Assembly (NCBI GenBank): GCA_964620045.1
Contig: CAZUJL010000023.1
Span: forward strand, 7,780 to 71,779
From: VFKU01 sp964620045
GTDB taxonomy: Bacteria > Hydrogenedentota > Hydrogenedentia > Hydrogenedentales > GCA-2746185
Direction: 5' to 3'
DNA length: 64,000 nt
The notes under the pieces were generated by a model. That model had not been told where the DNA came from. It ran no database searches and saw only the letters and a list, made by a program, of their open reading frames with translations. Shown piece after piece: positions 28,096 through 35,686 of the stretch; the first letter of the stretch is position 1, and every line of letters starts with the position of its first letter. The translations under genes were made by a program, and so were the position numbers.

Positions 28096-28127
28096 AAACG
28101 TTTCAGGCTGTTTCAGGAGAAACGTTT
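28096..28127 (-). terminator. Intrinsic terminator of the S8 protease gene
   Basis: AAACGTTTC (28096-28104) and GAAACGTTT (28119-28127) form a 9-bp stem. On the minus strand it is followed by TTGAC after a run of five T. The stop codon at 28113-28115 lies in the loop, so transcription ends right at the gene end. Confidence 0.6.
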
Positions 28128-30425
28128 ATTGCGTTTTAGGGCGATCCCGCTTACCAGCAGGATAGCTCCGGCCAATGTAGCCAATCCCCACGGTGTTACC
28201 GCAGGAAGCAATGGGAAATCGAAGGGGTTGTTCGGATCGGTCCCCAACTCCACTTCTGTCCCGTCGATTACACCATCGCCGTCCGTATCCATGAAGTTGG
28301 GATCGGTACCGGTGTGGGTGTCATCCAGGAAGAATCCTGTGTCGTCCTCATAGATATCCAGCAGGAGGTCTTGGTCTTGATCGCCGATAAACGGGTTCGT
28401 GAAGTATCCATGGATGTCGAGCGACCACGAATTGAAGATCCCTGTCTGGCCATTGGTAAGGTCGCGCACGGTCAACGTCCACGTTCCGTTCGGGTCTTCG
28501 CCCCAATGGGCCACGGAGGTGAACATCCAGTCCACGTAGTTGTCGTTCAAGTCGGCGCGGGTGTTGGCTAACACCGATTGATAGCCCGACGGCGCGGTGA
28601 GCACGACTTGCAACTGCCCGCGGGCCGTGTGGGCTGCTGTGAAGTGCACTTCGACGTGCTCGGTAAAGAAGCTCGGGTCTACGCCCGATACGACGATATT
28701 GCTGGACACCCCCGTGCTGTTGTTGTCCGGAATTGCCAGGCCCACGTTCTGGGTTTCGGAGACCGGCATCACCGCATCGGGAAGGTTGCTCCAGCCCTGC
28801 GCGGCGGCCACGGCAGCGGTGGCGTTCACCCGCCCAAAGCCGTAGCTGTGGTTGAAGAAGAAGCCTGCGCCGTTTTCGAGCCACCCGGCGTTGCCGGGGT
28901 CGTTCCGGGTCGCGGTGTTGACCAGGATGTGCTGCACGTCGCGCCAGGACAGGGTTGGGTTCGCTTCGAGCACCAGCGCCACGACGCCCGCGACGAGCGG
29001 CGCCGCCGAGCTTGTGCCGCCGAAGCCGCTGGTGTAGTGCGAGCCCAGGTCGCCGCCGTTCATGAAGTCTGTTGTCGTGGTGCCGCCGCCGGAGTAAGAC
29101 GACGGCGCATTCACAAGCAGCGACGCGCCCGATTCGCTGTAGTACGAGACGACGCCGTTGGAACCCGTCGCGCCGACGGCGATGGTATAGCGACTCGACG
29201 CGTAGCCATCGTAGTTTGCGTTGTCATTGCTTTGCCGGCCGTTGCCGCCCGCCCACACGTACACGATGCCGCGCCCGCCGCGGCCGTTGGTGACGCCGTT
29301 GATAAACGCTGCTTCGGTGAGCGGACCAAAGGTCGTGAGATTCTGGCCGTTGTCCGACGGGCCCCACGAGTTGCTGTTGATGTGCACGTAGTTCGCGGGG
29401 TTCGATTCATTCGCCTGATGATTCATGGCGTTCGCTTCGTCGAGGTCGCTCGACGGACCTTCGATCAGGCGAATGCCCACGATGCCCGCCTCAAACGCCG
29501 CGCCCGTGATCCCGATGCTGTTCTGTCCCACCCCGGCCGCCATGCCGGCGCAACTGGTGCCGTGCGAGTCGAACTGCGGCGCAGGGTCGTTGTCTCCGTC
29601 ATTGATGTCGATATCGATGTCGGTGCGCGCGTTGTCGGTGAGGTCGACGTGGAACCACTGCACGCCCGAATCGGTGATTGCGATATTTACACCGTCGCCG
29701 GTCACGGTGTCCCACGCGCCGGTGATGTTCACGTCGTTGCCGGCCACGCCGCCGGAAGGCTGGCCGGTGTTGCGCAGATGCCATTGTTGCGTGAAAAACG
29801 GGTCATTCGGGATCAGGCGTTTCGCTTGTTGATGCCGCACCAGGGGCGTCGCGAAGCGTGCCTGGCCACCTTCAAAAATGGCGTTGGCGGCGTCTAGCCC
29901 GGCGAATAGATCGGTGGATATCGGCTCAACGATGTAGGTGTTGCGCGCGAAGGAGACTTCCTCCACGACACGAAGACCATAGGACTGCGCGAGATCGCCC
30001 ATGCGCACGCCGGGTTTGGGCTGCAGGCTAAAACGGCGCGGGATGAAGATACGATCATCGGCGTTGCGTCGGCCTTCGCGCAGGTAAGCCACCGCCACAA
30101 CGCTGCCGCCCAGCCCTTGCAATCCTTTGCCGCGCGCGGCGATATCTGCACGCGTGGCCGCCGGTCCAGAAAACGACATCACGGCGATGTTGCCGTTGCG
30201 CGAGAGGTTCGTCTGTGCGGCGGGCGCGAGGCCTGCGAGTCCCTGTAAGCCCACCTGCTCGCCCTTGTCCGCAATCACGGCCACTTCGTTTGGCGAGGCG
30301 ACGAGATCGACGCGGATTTTTCCGTTGTAGTAGTGCAAGGGAATGTCTTGTGCGGAGGCGACGAGAGAAACGAAAACGAGTACAACGGCGAGCGCCGTGG
30401 TGAGAGGACGAACTACACGTTGCAT
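28113..30425 (-). CDS. Subtilisin-family (S8) protease with P-domain and C-terminal sorting-like tail
   Basis: A 770-residue secreted protease. Signal peptide near residues 8-25 (ALAVVLVFVSLVASA), a propeptide, then a subtilase domain with catalytic Asp252 (ITDSGVQWFHVDL), His288 (FDSHGTSCAG), oxyanion Asn395 (WAGGNGR) and Ser472 (GFGGTSSAAPLVAG). A proprotein-convertase P-domain follows (about 560-680, with GTWTLTVRDLTNGQTGIFNSW), a calcium-binding-like segment (DTDGDGVIDGTEVELGTDP) and a C-terminal tail LPAVTPWGLATLAGAILL ending in KRNKRFS. That tail resembles the IPTL-type CTERM sorting signals handled by exosortases. The frame extends upstream to 31481 but only as antisense of lipA. Confidence 0.93.
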   Translation of the reverse strand: MQRVVRPLTTALAVVLVFVSLVASAQDIPLHYYNGKIRVDLVASPNEVAVIADKGEQVGLQGLAGLAPAAQTNLSRNGNIAVMSFSGPAATRADIAARGKGLQGLGGSVVAVAYLREGRRNADDRIFIPRRFSLQPKPGVRMGDLAQSYGLRVVEEVSFARNTYIVEPISTDLFAGLDAANAIFEGGQARFATPLVRHQQAKRLIPNDPFFTQQWHLRNTGQPSGGVAGNDVNITGAWDTVTGDGVNIAITDSGVQWFHVDLTDNARTDIDIDINDGDNDPAPQFDSHGTSCAGMAAGVGQNSIGITGAAFEAGIVGIRLIEGPSSDLDEANAMNHQANESNPANYVHINSNSWGPSDNGQNLTTFGPLTEAAFINGVTNGRGGRGIVYVWAGGNGRQSNDNANYDGYASSRYTIAVGATGSNGVVSYYSESGASLLVNAPSSYSGGGTTTTDFMNGGDLGSHYTSGFGGTSSAAPLVAGVVALVLEANPTLSWRDVQHILVNTATRNDPGNAGWLENGAGFFFNHSYGFGRVNATAAVAAAQGWSNLPDAVMPVSETQNVGLAIPDNNSTGVSSNIVVSGVDPSFFTEHVEVHFTAAHTARGQLQVVLTAPSGYQSVLANTRADLNDNYVDWMFTSVAHWGEDPNGTWTLTVRDLTNGQTGIFNSWSLDIHGYFTNPFIGDQDQDLLLDIYEDDTGFFLDDTHTGTDPNFMDTDGDGVIDGTEVELGTDPNNPFDFPLLPAVTPWGLATLAGAILLVSGIALKRNKRFS

Positions 30426-30612
30426 ACGGCGGCGGCACTCCCCAAGGGACTGGCATCCCACTCCCGCAATAGTAGCAGCTTTCACGTGCGCGGCGAAGCG
30501 TGTTTTTGGGAAATTTCCGCGCTGAAGTCGCGGCCCGCCCGCGCCCGATGCTATACTGAGGCTCAATCCGAGAAATTTGTCATTTTTCAGTTCTGTATCG
30601 GGTATCACCCCC

Positions 30613-31512
30613 ATGCCTTCCCAGTTTCCAGATTGGCTTCGCCGTCCGTGGCCCTCGGGCGACGTGTTCGGCCAGACCAAGGAAACGATTGCGTCGCTGC
30701 GGCTGCACACGGTTTGCCAGAGCGCGCAATGCCCCAATGTGGGCGAGTGCTGGGCCAAGGGCACGGCCACCGTCATGGTGCTCGGGAACACCTGCTCGCG
30801 CAATTGCACGTTCTGCTCGGTGCCCAGTGGCAAGCCGGAATTTGATGACCCCGAAGAGCCGCTGCACGTCGCGGTGGCGGTCCAGAAAATGGGCCTCAAA
30901 CACGCCGTGGTGACGACTGTTGTGCGCGACGATCTGCCGGACGGCGGTGCGGGACATATTGCGGCCACGATCCGCGCGATCCATGTGCATAATCCGGGCA
31001 CGAGTGTGGAAATTCTTGTATCCGACTTTAGCGGCGATCGTCCCGCGATCCGCACCGTGCTCGATGCGGCGCCCGAAGTTTTTTGCCACAACATCGAGAC
31101 GGTCGAGCGGTTGTATCCCAAAGTTCGCGACCGCCGGTTCGAGTACCGCCGCGCGCTCGGCGTGCTTGCGATGGCGGCAGAAGAGTCGCCCCGCGCGGTG
31201 ATCAAGTCCGCGCTCATGGTGGGCCACGGCGAGACGCCGGACGAAGTCGTTGCGACGCTTCGCGATTTGCGCGAGTCCGGCTGCGAAGCCGTCTGCATCG
31301 GGCAGTACCTCCGCCCCACGCTGCGCCAGGCGGAAGTCCAGGAGTTTGTCCACCCCGATCGCTTCTGCGAGTATGAAGCGGCGGCGTATGAGATTGGCTT
31401 CGAGTTCGCTGTTGCCGGTCCTTTCGTGCGTTCCTCGTACCGCTCCGAAGAAATCCTCGAATCCGACCTTGCGCGACGCAAATTCGCGCTGCCTATTACG
31501 GCGGCGAGCTAA
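30613..31512 (+). CDS. lipA: Lipoyl synthase LipA
   Basis: A 299-residue radical SAM enzyme that inserts two sulfurs into octanoyl groups bound to lipoyl domains. The auxiliary cluster motif is CQSAQCPNVGEC, the radical SAM motif CSRNCTFC, and GGAGHIAATIRAI, EVFCHNIETV and SYRSEE are as in the family. The ATG at 30613 was chosen because PSQFPDWLRRPWP is where homologues begin; an upstream TTG (30577) is possible. A TATACT hexamer at 30552-30557 may be part of the promoter. First gene of a run with a free lipoyl domain, hom, thrC and a HAD gene. Confidence 0.95.
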   Translation: MPSQFPDWLRRPWPSGDVFGQTKETIASLRLHTVCQSAQCPNVGECWAKGTATVMVLGNTCSRNCTFCSVPSGKPEFDDPEEPLHVAVAVQKMGLKHAVVTTVVRDDLPDGGAGHIAATIRAIHVHNPGTSVEILVSDFSGDRPAIRTVLDAAPEVFCHNIETVERLYPKVRDRRFEYRRALGVLAMAAEESPRAVIKSALMVGHGETPDEVVATLRDLRESGCEAVCIGQYLRPTLRQAEVQEFVHPDRFCEYEAAAYEIGFEFAVAGPFVRSSYRSEEILESDLARRKFALPITAAS

Positions 31513-31521
31513 GGGGTCGCC

Positions 31522-31767
31522 ATGCAGATCAACGTCACGCTCCCCGACCTCGGCGAAGATTCCGTGCAGGCGGTCACGGTTTCCGGTTGGCTGGCCACGC
31601 CGGGCCAGGCTTTGCGCGAAGGCGACGATCTCCTCGAACTCACGACGGACAAGGCCGCCTTCACGTTGCCTTGTCCCCGCCCCGGCACGCTCGCGCGCAC
31701 GCTGGTCGGCGAAGGCGACAAAATCCACGTCGGCGACGCGCTGTGCATCCTTGAAACGCCGGATTGA
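31522..31767 (+). CDS. Free-standing lipoyl (biotinyl/lipoyl-attachment) domain protein
   Basis: An 81-residue single-domain protein. LLELTTDKAAFTLPCPRPG contains the TDKA motif with the attachment Lys at about residue 44, flanked by the two beta-hairpins of a lipoyl domain (VTVSGWLATPGQALREGDD and VGEGDKIHVGDALCILET). No E2 catalytic domain or peripheral-subunit-binding domain is attached. AAGGGG lies just before the ATG, ten bases downstream of the lipA stop, so it is almost certainly cotranscribed with lipA and may be a lipoate carrier, a component of a lipoyl-relay or a dehydrogenase partner. It is not a GcvH by length. Confidence 0.88.
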   Translation: MQINVTLPDLGEDSVQAVTVSGWLATPGQALREGDDLLELTTDKAAFTLPCPRPGTLARTLVGEGDKIHVGDALCILETPD

Positions 31768-31828
31768 GTGCGCCGCTTCTGATATTTTTCCGAAAGATTG
31801 ACGAAAACGCAGGGAAGGGTTGGTCAGC

Positions 31829-33109
31829 ATGCAATTGAATGTGGCGGTAATTGGTGCGGGGACTGTCGGCGGCGGCGTGATTCGCGCGCTGGTGGAAAAC
31901 GGCGACGTGTTGCGCGCGAAGGTCGGCCATGACATTCGCCTCACGCACGTCTGCGAGGTCAACGAGAAAAACCTGAAAGACCTCCCGCTTACGGGCGTTA
32001 CGGTGACGAAAGACATCGATTCGCTCTGCGCCAACCCGAACATTCACGTCATTTGCGAACTCATCGGCGGCCAGGAACCCGCGAAGACCTTTATCCTGAA
32101 GGCTCTGCGCGCGAAGAAGCACGTGGTGACCGCGAACAAGATGCTGCTCGCGATGCACGGCACCGAACTCACGAAGGCCGCTACCGACAACGGCGTCGAC
32201 CTGCGCTACGAAGCCGCGGTTGCCGGCACGATTCCCATCATCAAGGCGCTGCGCGAAGGTCTCGCCGCGAACCGCATTCGGTCCATCTACGGCATCCTGA
32301 ACGGCACCTGCAACTATATCCTGAGCCGCATGACCTACGAAGGCCTGAGCTTTGACGACGTTCTCAAGCAGGCGCAGGCCAAGGGCTTCGCCGAAACGCC
32401 GCCGGATCTCGACGTGCTCGGCCACGACACGGCGCACAAGTGCCAGATCATTGCGTCGTTGTGCTTCAACACCGACGTGAAGATCGGCGATATCCCCGTC
32501 GAAGGCATCACAAAGATTACGGCCGGCGACATTGCCGACGCGCGCGAGATGGGTTACCTCATTAAGTTGCTCGCCGTCGTGCGCGATGCCGATGGCGCGA
32601 TCGACGCGCGTGTGCATCCGACGCTTGTGCCGGAAGATCACCTGCTCGCGTCGGTGCGCAACGAATTTAACGCGATTTACGTCCAGGCCGATCTCGCCGA
32701 CGCGACGCTCTATTACGGCCGCGGCGCGGGCCGTATGCCAACGGCGAGTGCCGTGTGCGCGGACATCGCCGACATTGCCCGGCGCGCGGGTGGACCGCCG
32801 CCCCCGCCGTTCCGCTACGACGAGGCGCGCAAGCTGTGCCCCATCGGCCAGCACGAGGGCGAGTATTACCTGCGCTTCACGACCGCCGACCAGACGGGCG
32901 TGCTGGGGCGTATCTGCACGATTCTCGGCGAGAGCAAGGTCAGCATCGCGTCCTGCTCGCAAAAGGACCCGCACGGCGAGAATTCCGTGCATGTGGTCAT
33001 CATGACCCACAACGCGCTAGAATCGAACCTGCGGGCCGCTCTGGCTCGAATTGACGCCCTCGATGTCATCTTGCAACCCACGCACGTGATGCGTGTGCTT
33101 TCGGAGTAA
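31829..33109 (+). CDS. hom: Homoserine dehydrogenase
   Basis: A 426-residue enzyme reducing aspartate semialdehyde to homoserine in the threonine and methionine pathway. Domains in order: NAD(P)-binding fold (VAVIGAGTVGGGVIRAL), catalytic domain with VVTANKMLLAMHG, NGTCNYILSRMTYEG, AKGFAETPPDLDVLGHDTAHK, and a C-terminal ACT domain (YYLRFTTADQTGVLGRICTILGES) that would allow feedback inhibition by threonine. The ATG at 31829 has AGGG upstream; the TTG at 31820 gives only three extra residues. Followed by thrC after four bases. Confidence 0.95.
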   Translation: MQLNVAVIGAGTVGGGVIRALVENGDVLRAKVGHDIRLTHVCEVNEKNLKDLPLTGVTVTKDIDSLCANPNIHVICELIGGQEPAKTFILKALRAKKHVVTANKMLLAMHGTELTKAATDNGVDLRYEAAVAGTIPIIKALREGLAANRIRSIYGILNGTCNYILSRMTYEGLSFDDVLKQAQAKGFAETPPDLDVLGHDTAHKCQIIASLCFNTDVKIGDIPVEGITKITAGDIADAREMGYLIKLLAVVRDADGAIDARVHPTLVPEDHLLASVRNEFNAIYVQADLADATLYYGRGAGRMPTASAVCADIADIARRAGGPPPPPFRYDEARKLCPIGQHEGEYYLRFTTADQTGVLGRICTILGESKVSIASCSQKDPHGENSVHVVIMTHNALESNLRAALARIDALDVILQPTHVMRVLSE

Positions 33110-33112
33110 GCA

Positions 33113-34210
33113 ATGCCGCGAGTTGGTTTGATTGAACGATACCGGGACCTGATCGATCTCCCGCGCGGCGCGCGGATTGTGTCGCTGAACGAAGGCTCCA
33201 CGCCGTTGATTCAGGCGCCGACGCTGGCCGAGCGCATCCACCCGAAGCTCGACCTGTGGCTGAAGTACGAAGGCCTGAACCCGACCGGCTCGTTCAAGGA
33301 TCGCGGCATGACGACGGCGGTCACGATGACGCTGCACGAGGGCTATAAGGCCATCATGTGCGCGTCCACGGGCAACACCTCGGCCTCGGCCGCGGCGTAT
33401 GCCGCGCGCGCGGGCCTGCAGTGTGTGGTGCTGATCCCGAAAGGCAAAATTTCCAAGGGCAAGCTCTCGCAGGCCATGATCCACGGCGCGCGGGTGTTGC
33501 AAGTCGAAGGAAATTTCGACAAGGCGCTCGAACTCACGCGCGCCATTACGAAGAAGCACCCGATCGCGCTGGTGAATTCGGTGAACCCGTATCGCCTGCA
33601 GGGCCAGAAGACCGGCGCCTTCGAAATTTGCGACGACTTCAACGGCATCGCGCCGGATTTTCATTCGGTCCCGGTCGGCAACGCCGGCAACATCACGGCG
33701 TACTGGATGGGCTACAAGGAATACCACGCTGCCGGCAAATCCGAAAATCTGCCGCGCATGATCGGTTTCCAGGCCGAAGGCGCCGCGCCGATTGTGCTCG
33801 GGCATCCGGTTGAAGAGCCGCGCACCTTCGCGACCGCCATCCGCATCGGCAATCCCGCGAGCTGGGACAAGGCCGTGAAGGCGCGCGACGAGTCCAACGG
33901 CGTGATCGGCATGGTTTCCGACCCGCAGATTCGCCGCGCGTGGCGCAGCCTGGCGGCCACCGAGGGCGTCTTCTGCGAACCGGCCAGCGCGGCCTCGGTT
34001 GCCGGTCTCTTCAAGCTTTCCGAAGCCGGTTTCTTCGACGACGTGCGCCCGTACCACGGCAACAAAATTCGCGTCGTGTGTGTGCTCACGGGACACGGAC
34101 TCAAGGACCCCTCGAACGCGATGAAGGTCTGCGAGGAACCGGTCACCGTTGAAGCGAGCGAGGACGCAATCCTTGACGCGATGAATCTCTACAACGAAGC
34201 GAAGGTCTGA
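33113..34210 (+). CDS. thrC: Threonine synthase
   Basis: A 365-residue PLP enzyme making threonine from phosphohomoserine. NPTGSFKDRGM contains the PLP-binding Lys (about residue 62); GNTSASAAAYAARAGL, PVGNAGNITAYWMGYKEY and FQAEGAAPIV are typical. This is the short (non-plant-type) form common in bacteria. Only four bases separate it from hom, so translation may be coupled. No homoserine kinase (thrB) is seen in the window. Confidence 0.95.
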   Translation: MPRVGLIERYRDLIDLPRGARIVSLNEGSTPLIQAPTLAERIHPKLDLWLKYEGLNPTGSFKDRGMTTAVTMTLHEGYKAIMCASTGNTSASAAAYAARAGLQCVVLIPKGKISKGKLSQAMIHGARVLQVEGNFDKALELTRAITKKHPIALVNSVNPYRLQGQKTGAFEICDDFNGIAPDFHSVPVGNAGNITAYWMGYKEYHAAGKSENLPRMIGFQAEGAAPIVLGHPVEEPRTFATAIRIGNPASWDKAVKARDESNGVIGMVSDPQIRRAWRSLAATEGVFCEPASAASVAGLFKLSEAGFFDDVRPYHGNKIRVVCVLTGHGLKDPSNAMKVCEEPVTVEASEDAILDAMNLYNEAKV

Positions 34211-34225
34211 CGCGCGAGCGCGCCT

Positions 34226-34894
34226 ATGCCTTACGCGCTCATCTTCGATGTGGACGGCGTCATCGCCGACACGGAGCCTATCAGCGCACGCGCGGCGACG
34301 GCGGCGTTTCGCGAACTGTACGGCGTCGAGATTCCGCTTGAAGAGCACCTCGCCTACACCGGCGGCACGCACAAGAAGCACGTGCTTGGGTTGGCGGACA
34401 AGTACAAGCTGAAAGTCGATCTCGACGAGGCCATGACGGCCCACCGCAAGCATTTCCTGGCCGAGATGGACGCCTCCGGCGAATTGCGATATCCGGGCGT
34501 GAAAGAAATCATGACCACCATGGCGGCCGATCGCGATTGGCGCATCGGCCTCGCGACGGGCAGCGGACGCGAGCGTTCGCGCGCGACGATTGCGAAAGCC
34601 GGCCTCGATCCGGCGCTCTTTGCCGTGTGGCTCACGGGCGACGACATCAAGAACGCGAAGCCGGATCCTGAAATCTACCTGCGCGCGGCGTCGCGCCTGC
34701 GTTTGTTCCCCACGCAGTGCGTCGTCATTGAGGACTCCATCGCCGGTGTCGCCTCCGCGAAGGCGGCGCACATGCGCTGCATCGCGGTCACCAACACGTA
34801 CCCCGGTGAGCAGCTTCGCGACGCGGATCGCATCGTCGACTCGCTCACCGAAGTCTCCCCTACCATGCTTTACGACCTCGTCGTCGAGGGGTAA
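34226..34894 (+). CDS. HAD-superfamily phosphatase (beta-phosphoglucomutase-like)
   Basis: A 222-residue HAD hydrolase with the four motifs in order: DVDGVIADTEP (motif I, residues 8-18), LATGSGRERS (motif II), AKPDPEIYLRAA (motif III, Lys) and VIEDSIAGVASA (motif IV). The cap between motif I and II is of the helical C1 type. It is likely a sugar-phosphate phosphatase or mutase. Position after thrC invites the idea that it supplies a phosphatase step for this pathway, but there is no direct evidence. It ends just before a GC hairpin. Confidence 0.88.
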   Translation: MPYALIFDVDGVIADTEPISARAATAAFRELYGVEIPLEEHLAYTGGTHKKHVLGLADKYKLKVDLDEAMTAHRKHFLAEMDASGELRYPGVKEIMTTMAADRDWRIGLATGSGRERSRATIAKAGLDPALFAVWLTGDDIKNAKPDPEIYLRAASRLRLFPTQCVVIEDSIAGVASAKAAHMRCIAVTNTYPGEQLRDADRIVDSLTEVSPTMLYDLVVEG

Positions 34895-34902
34895 ATGAGA
34901 AA

Positions 34903-34926
34903 GGCCGCGGGATCGCTCCCGCGGCC
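34903..34926. terminator. Bidirectional hairpin between HAD gene and Cys-rich gene
   Basis: GGCCGCGGGA and TCCCGCGGCC form a perfect 10-bp stem with a TCGC loop. On the minus strand it is followed by TTTCTCATTT, so it can terminate the Cys-rich gene at 34965; on the plus strand no T-tract follows. Confidence 0.65.
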
Positions 34927-34964
34927 TCCAAGTCCGTGATGGTTACTCGTTCACTTGCTGCGGA

Positions 34965-35084
34965 TTAGTCGCAGCAACCGCCGCCCGACGCGCAGCACTC
35001 CGGCGAGCTGCAGCACCCTTCCGCATGCGCAACCGGTGCGCCCGAAATTACCGCCAGGAGGCTCGAGATCATAATGGGATTCAT
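34965..35084 (-). CDS. Very small Cys-rich exported peptide (39 residues)
   Basis: The ATG at 35084 has GAGGA ten bases upstream. The product begins with a short signal peptide (NPIMISSLLAVISGAPVAHA) and ends with EGCCSSPECCASGGGCCD, six cysteines in 18 residues. A mature peptide of about 19 residues that is one third cysteine suggests metal binding or a disulfide knot. It has its own terminator hairpin just downstream and sits immediately downstream of another Cys-rich exported protein. No family recognised. Its reality rests on the Shine-Dalgarno sequence, the signal peptide and the terminator. Confidence 0.62.
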   Translation of the reverse strand: MNPIMISSLLAVISGAPVAHAEGCCSSPECCASGGGCCD

Positions 35085-35151
35085 GGTGTGTATTTCCTCG
35101 TTGTGATGAACTTCAACTAATTTCAAACAGAGTTGAGGTCGATCGCAACGA

Positions 35152-35613
35152 TCAGCATTGATAAACGCAGAGCTGCGCCCGGGTGAGTCCCGTGGGTATG
35201 CGCGCGCACCGCGCCTCGTCCGCCTGGACGAAGGACGTGGTGTCGGGAGCAAAAAGGACGGCCGCCGGCACAATCATCTTGGCCGTCGGCGGCAATTTCA
35301 CCGGCGCCTGATCCGTGAAGTAGCGGGACGGCGCCATGCTGCACATCGGGCAGGTGCATCCGCCGCCGTCGGAGTGCCCGGCCATGGTGGACGACTGCGG
35401 TGTCGCTTCTTTTTCGGCGCAACAGCTACTGGATACCGCGACCTTTACCGGGTGGCAGGTTTCGCGGGCTGTCAGCACGCACTGGGCGTCTTCACCGGGG
35501 AATCCGCCTGAGCAGGCGGCGATGCACGCGTCCAAACTGGCCGAACCCAAGGCCGGCACCATCAGTGCGGCCAAGACGAACCAAGTGGCGATTTTCGCGC
35601 GACGCGAACGCAT
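35152..35613 (-). CDS. Cys-rich exported protein of unknown function
   Basis: A 153-residue protein from the ATG at 35613 (GAGGA upstream). Signal peptide ATWFVLAALMVPALGSAS is followed by many cysteines: DACIAACSGGF, AQCVLTARETCHP, SSSCCAEKE, GGGCTCPMCSM, EARCARI and a terminal QLCVYQC. CTCPMCSM with a nearby GHSDGG is reminiscent of metal-binding sites. The C-terminal LPPTAKMIVPAAVLFAPD is hydrophobic, possibly a weak membrane segment. Probably periplasmic; a role in metal binding or resistance is a guess. Same strand as the Cys-rich peptide. Confidence 0.7.
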   Translation of the reverse strand: MRSRRAKIATWFVLAALMVPALGSASLDACIAACSGGFPGEDAQCVLTARETCHPVKVAVSSSCCAEKEATPQSSTMAGHSDGGGCTCPMCSMAPSRYFTDQAPVKLPPTAKMIVPAAVLFAPDTTSFVQADEARCARIPTGLTRAQLCVYQC

Positions 35614-35686
35614 GCAAAATCCTCGGCAGGAATTGTACCAGTTTTGCCAGCCCCGCAAACCTGCGAATTTGCGATAATTACGGGCC

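Noticed and set aside
30426..31481. Minus-strand extension upstream of the S8 protease, which would make a 1122-residue protein
   Set aside because: The extension is the antisense of lipA and precedes a proper signal peptide at 30425.
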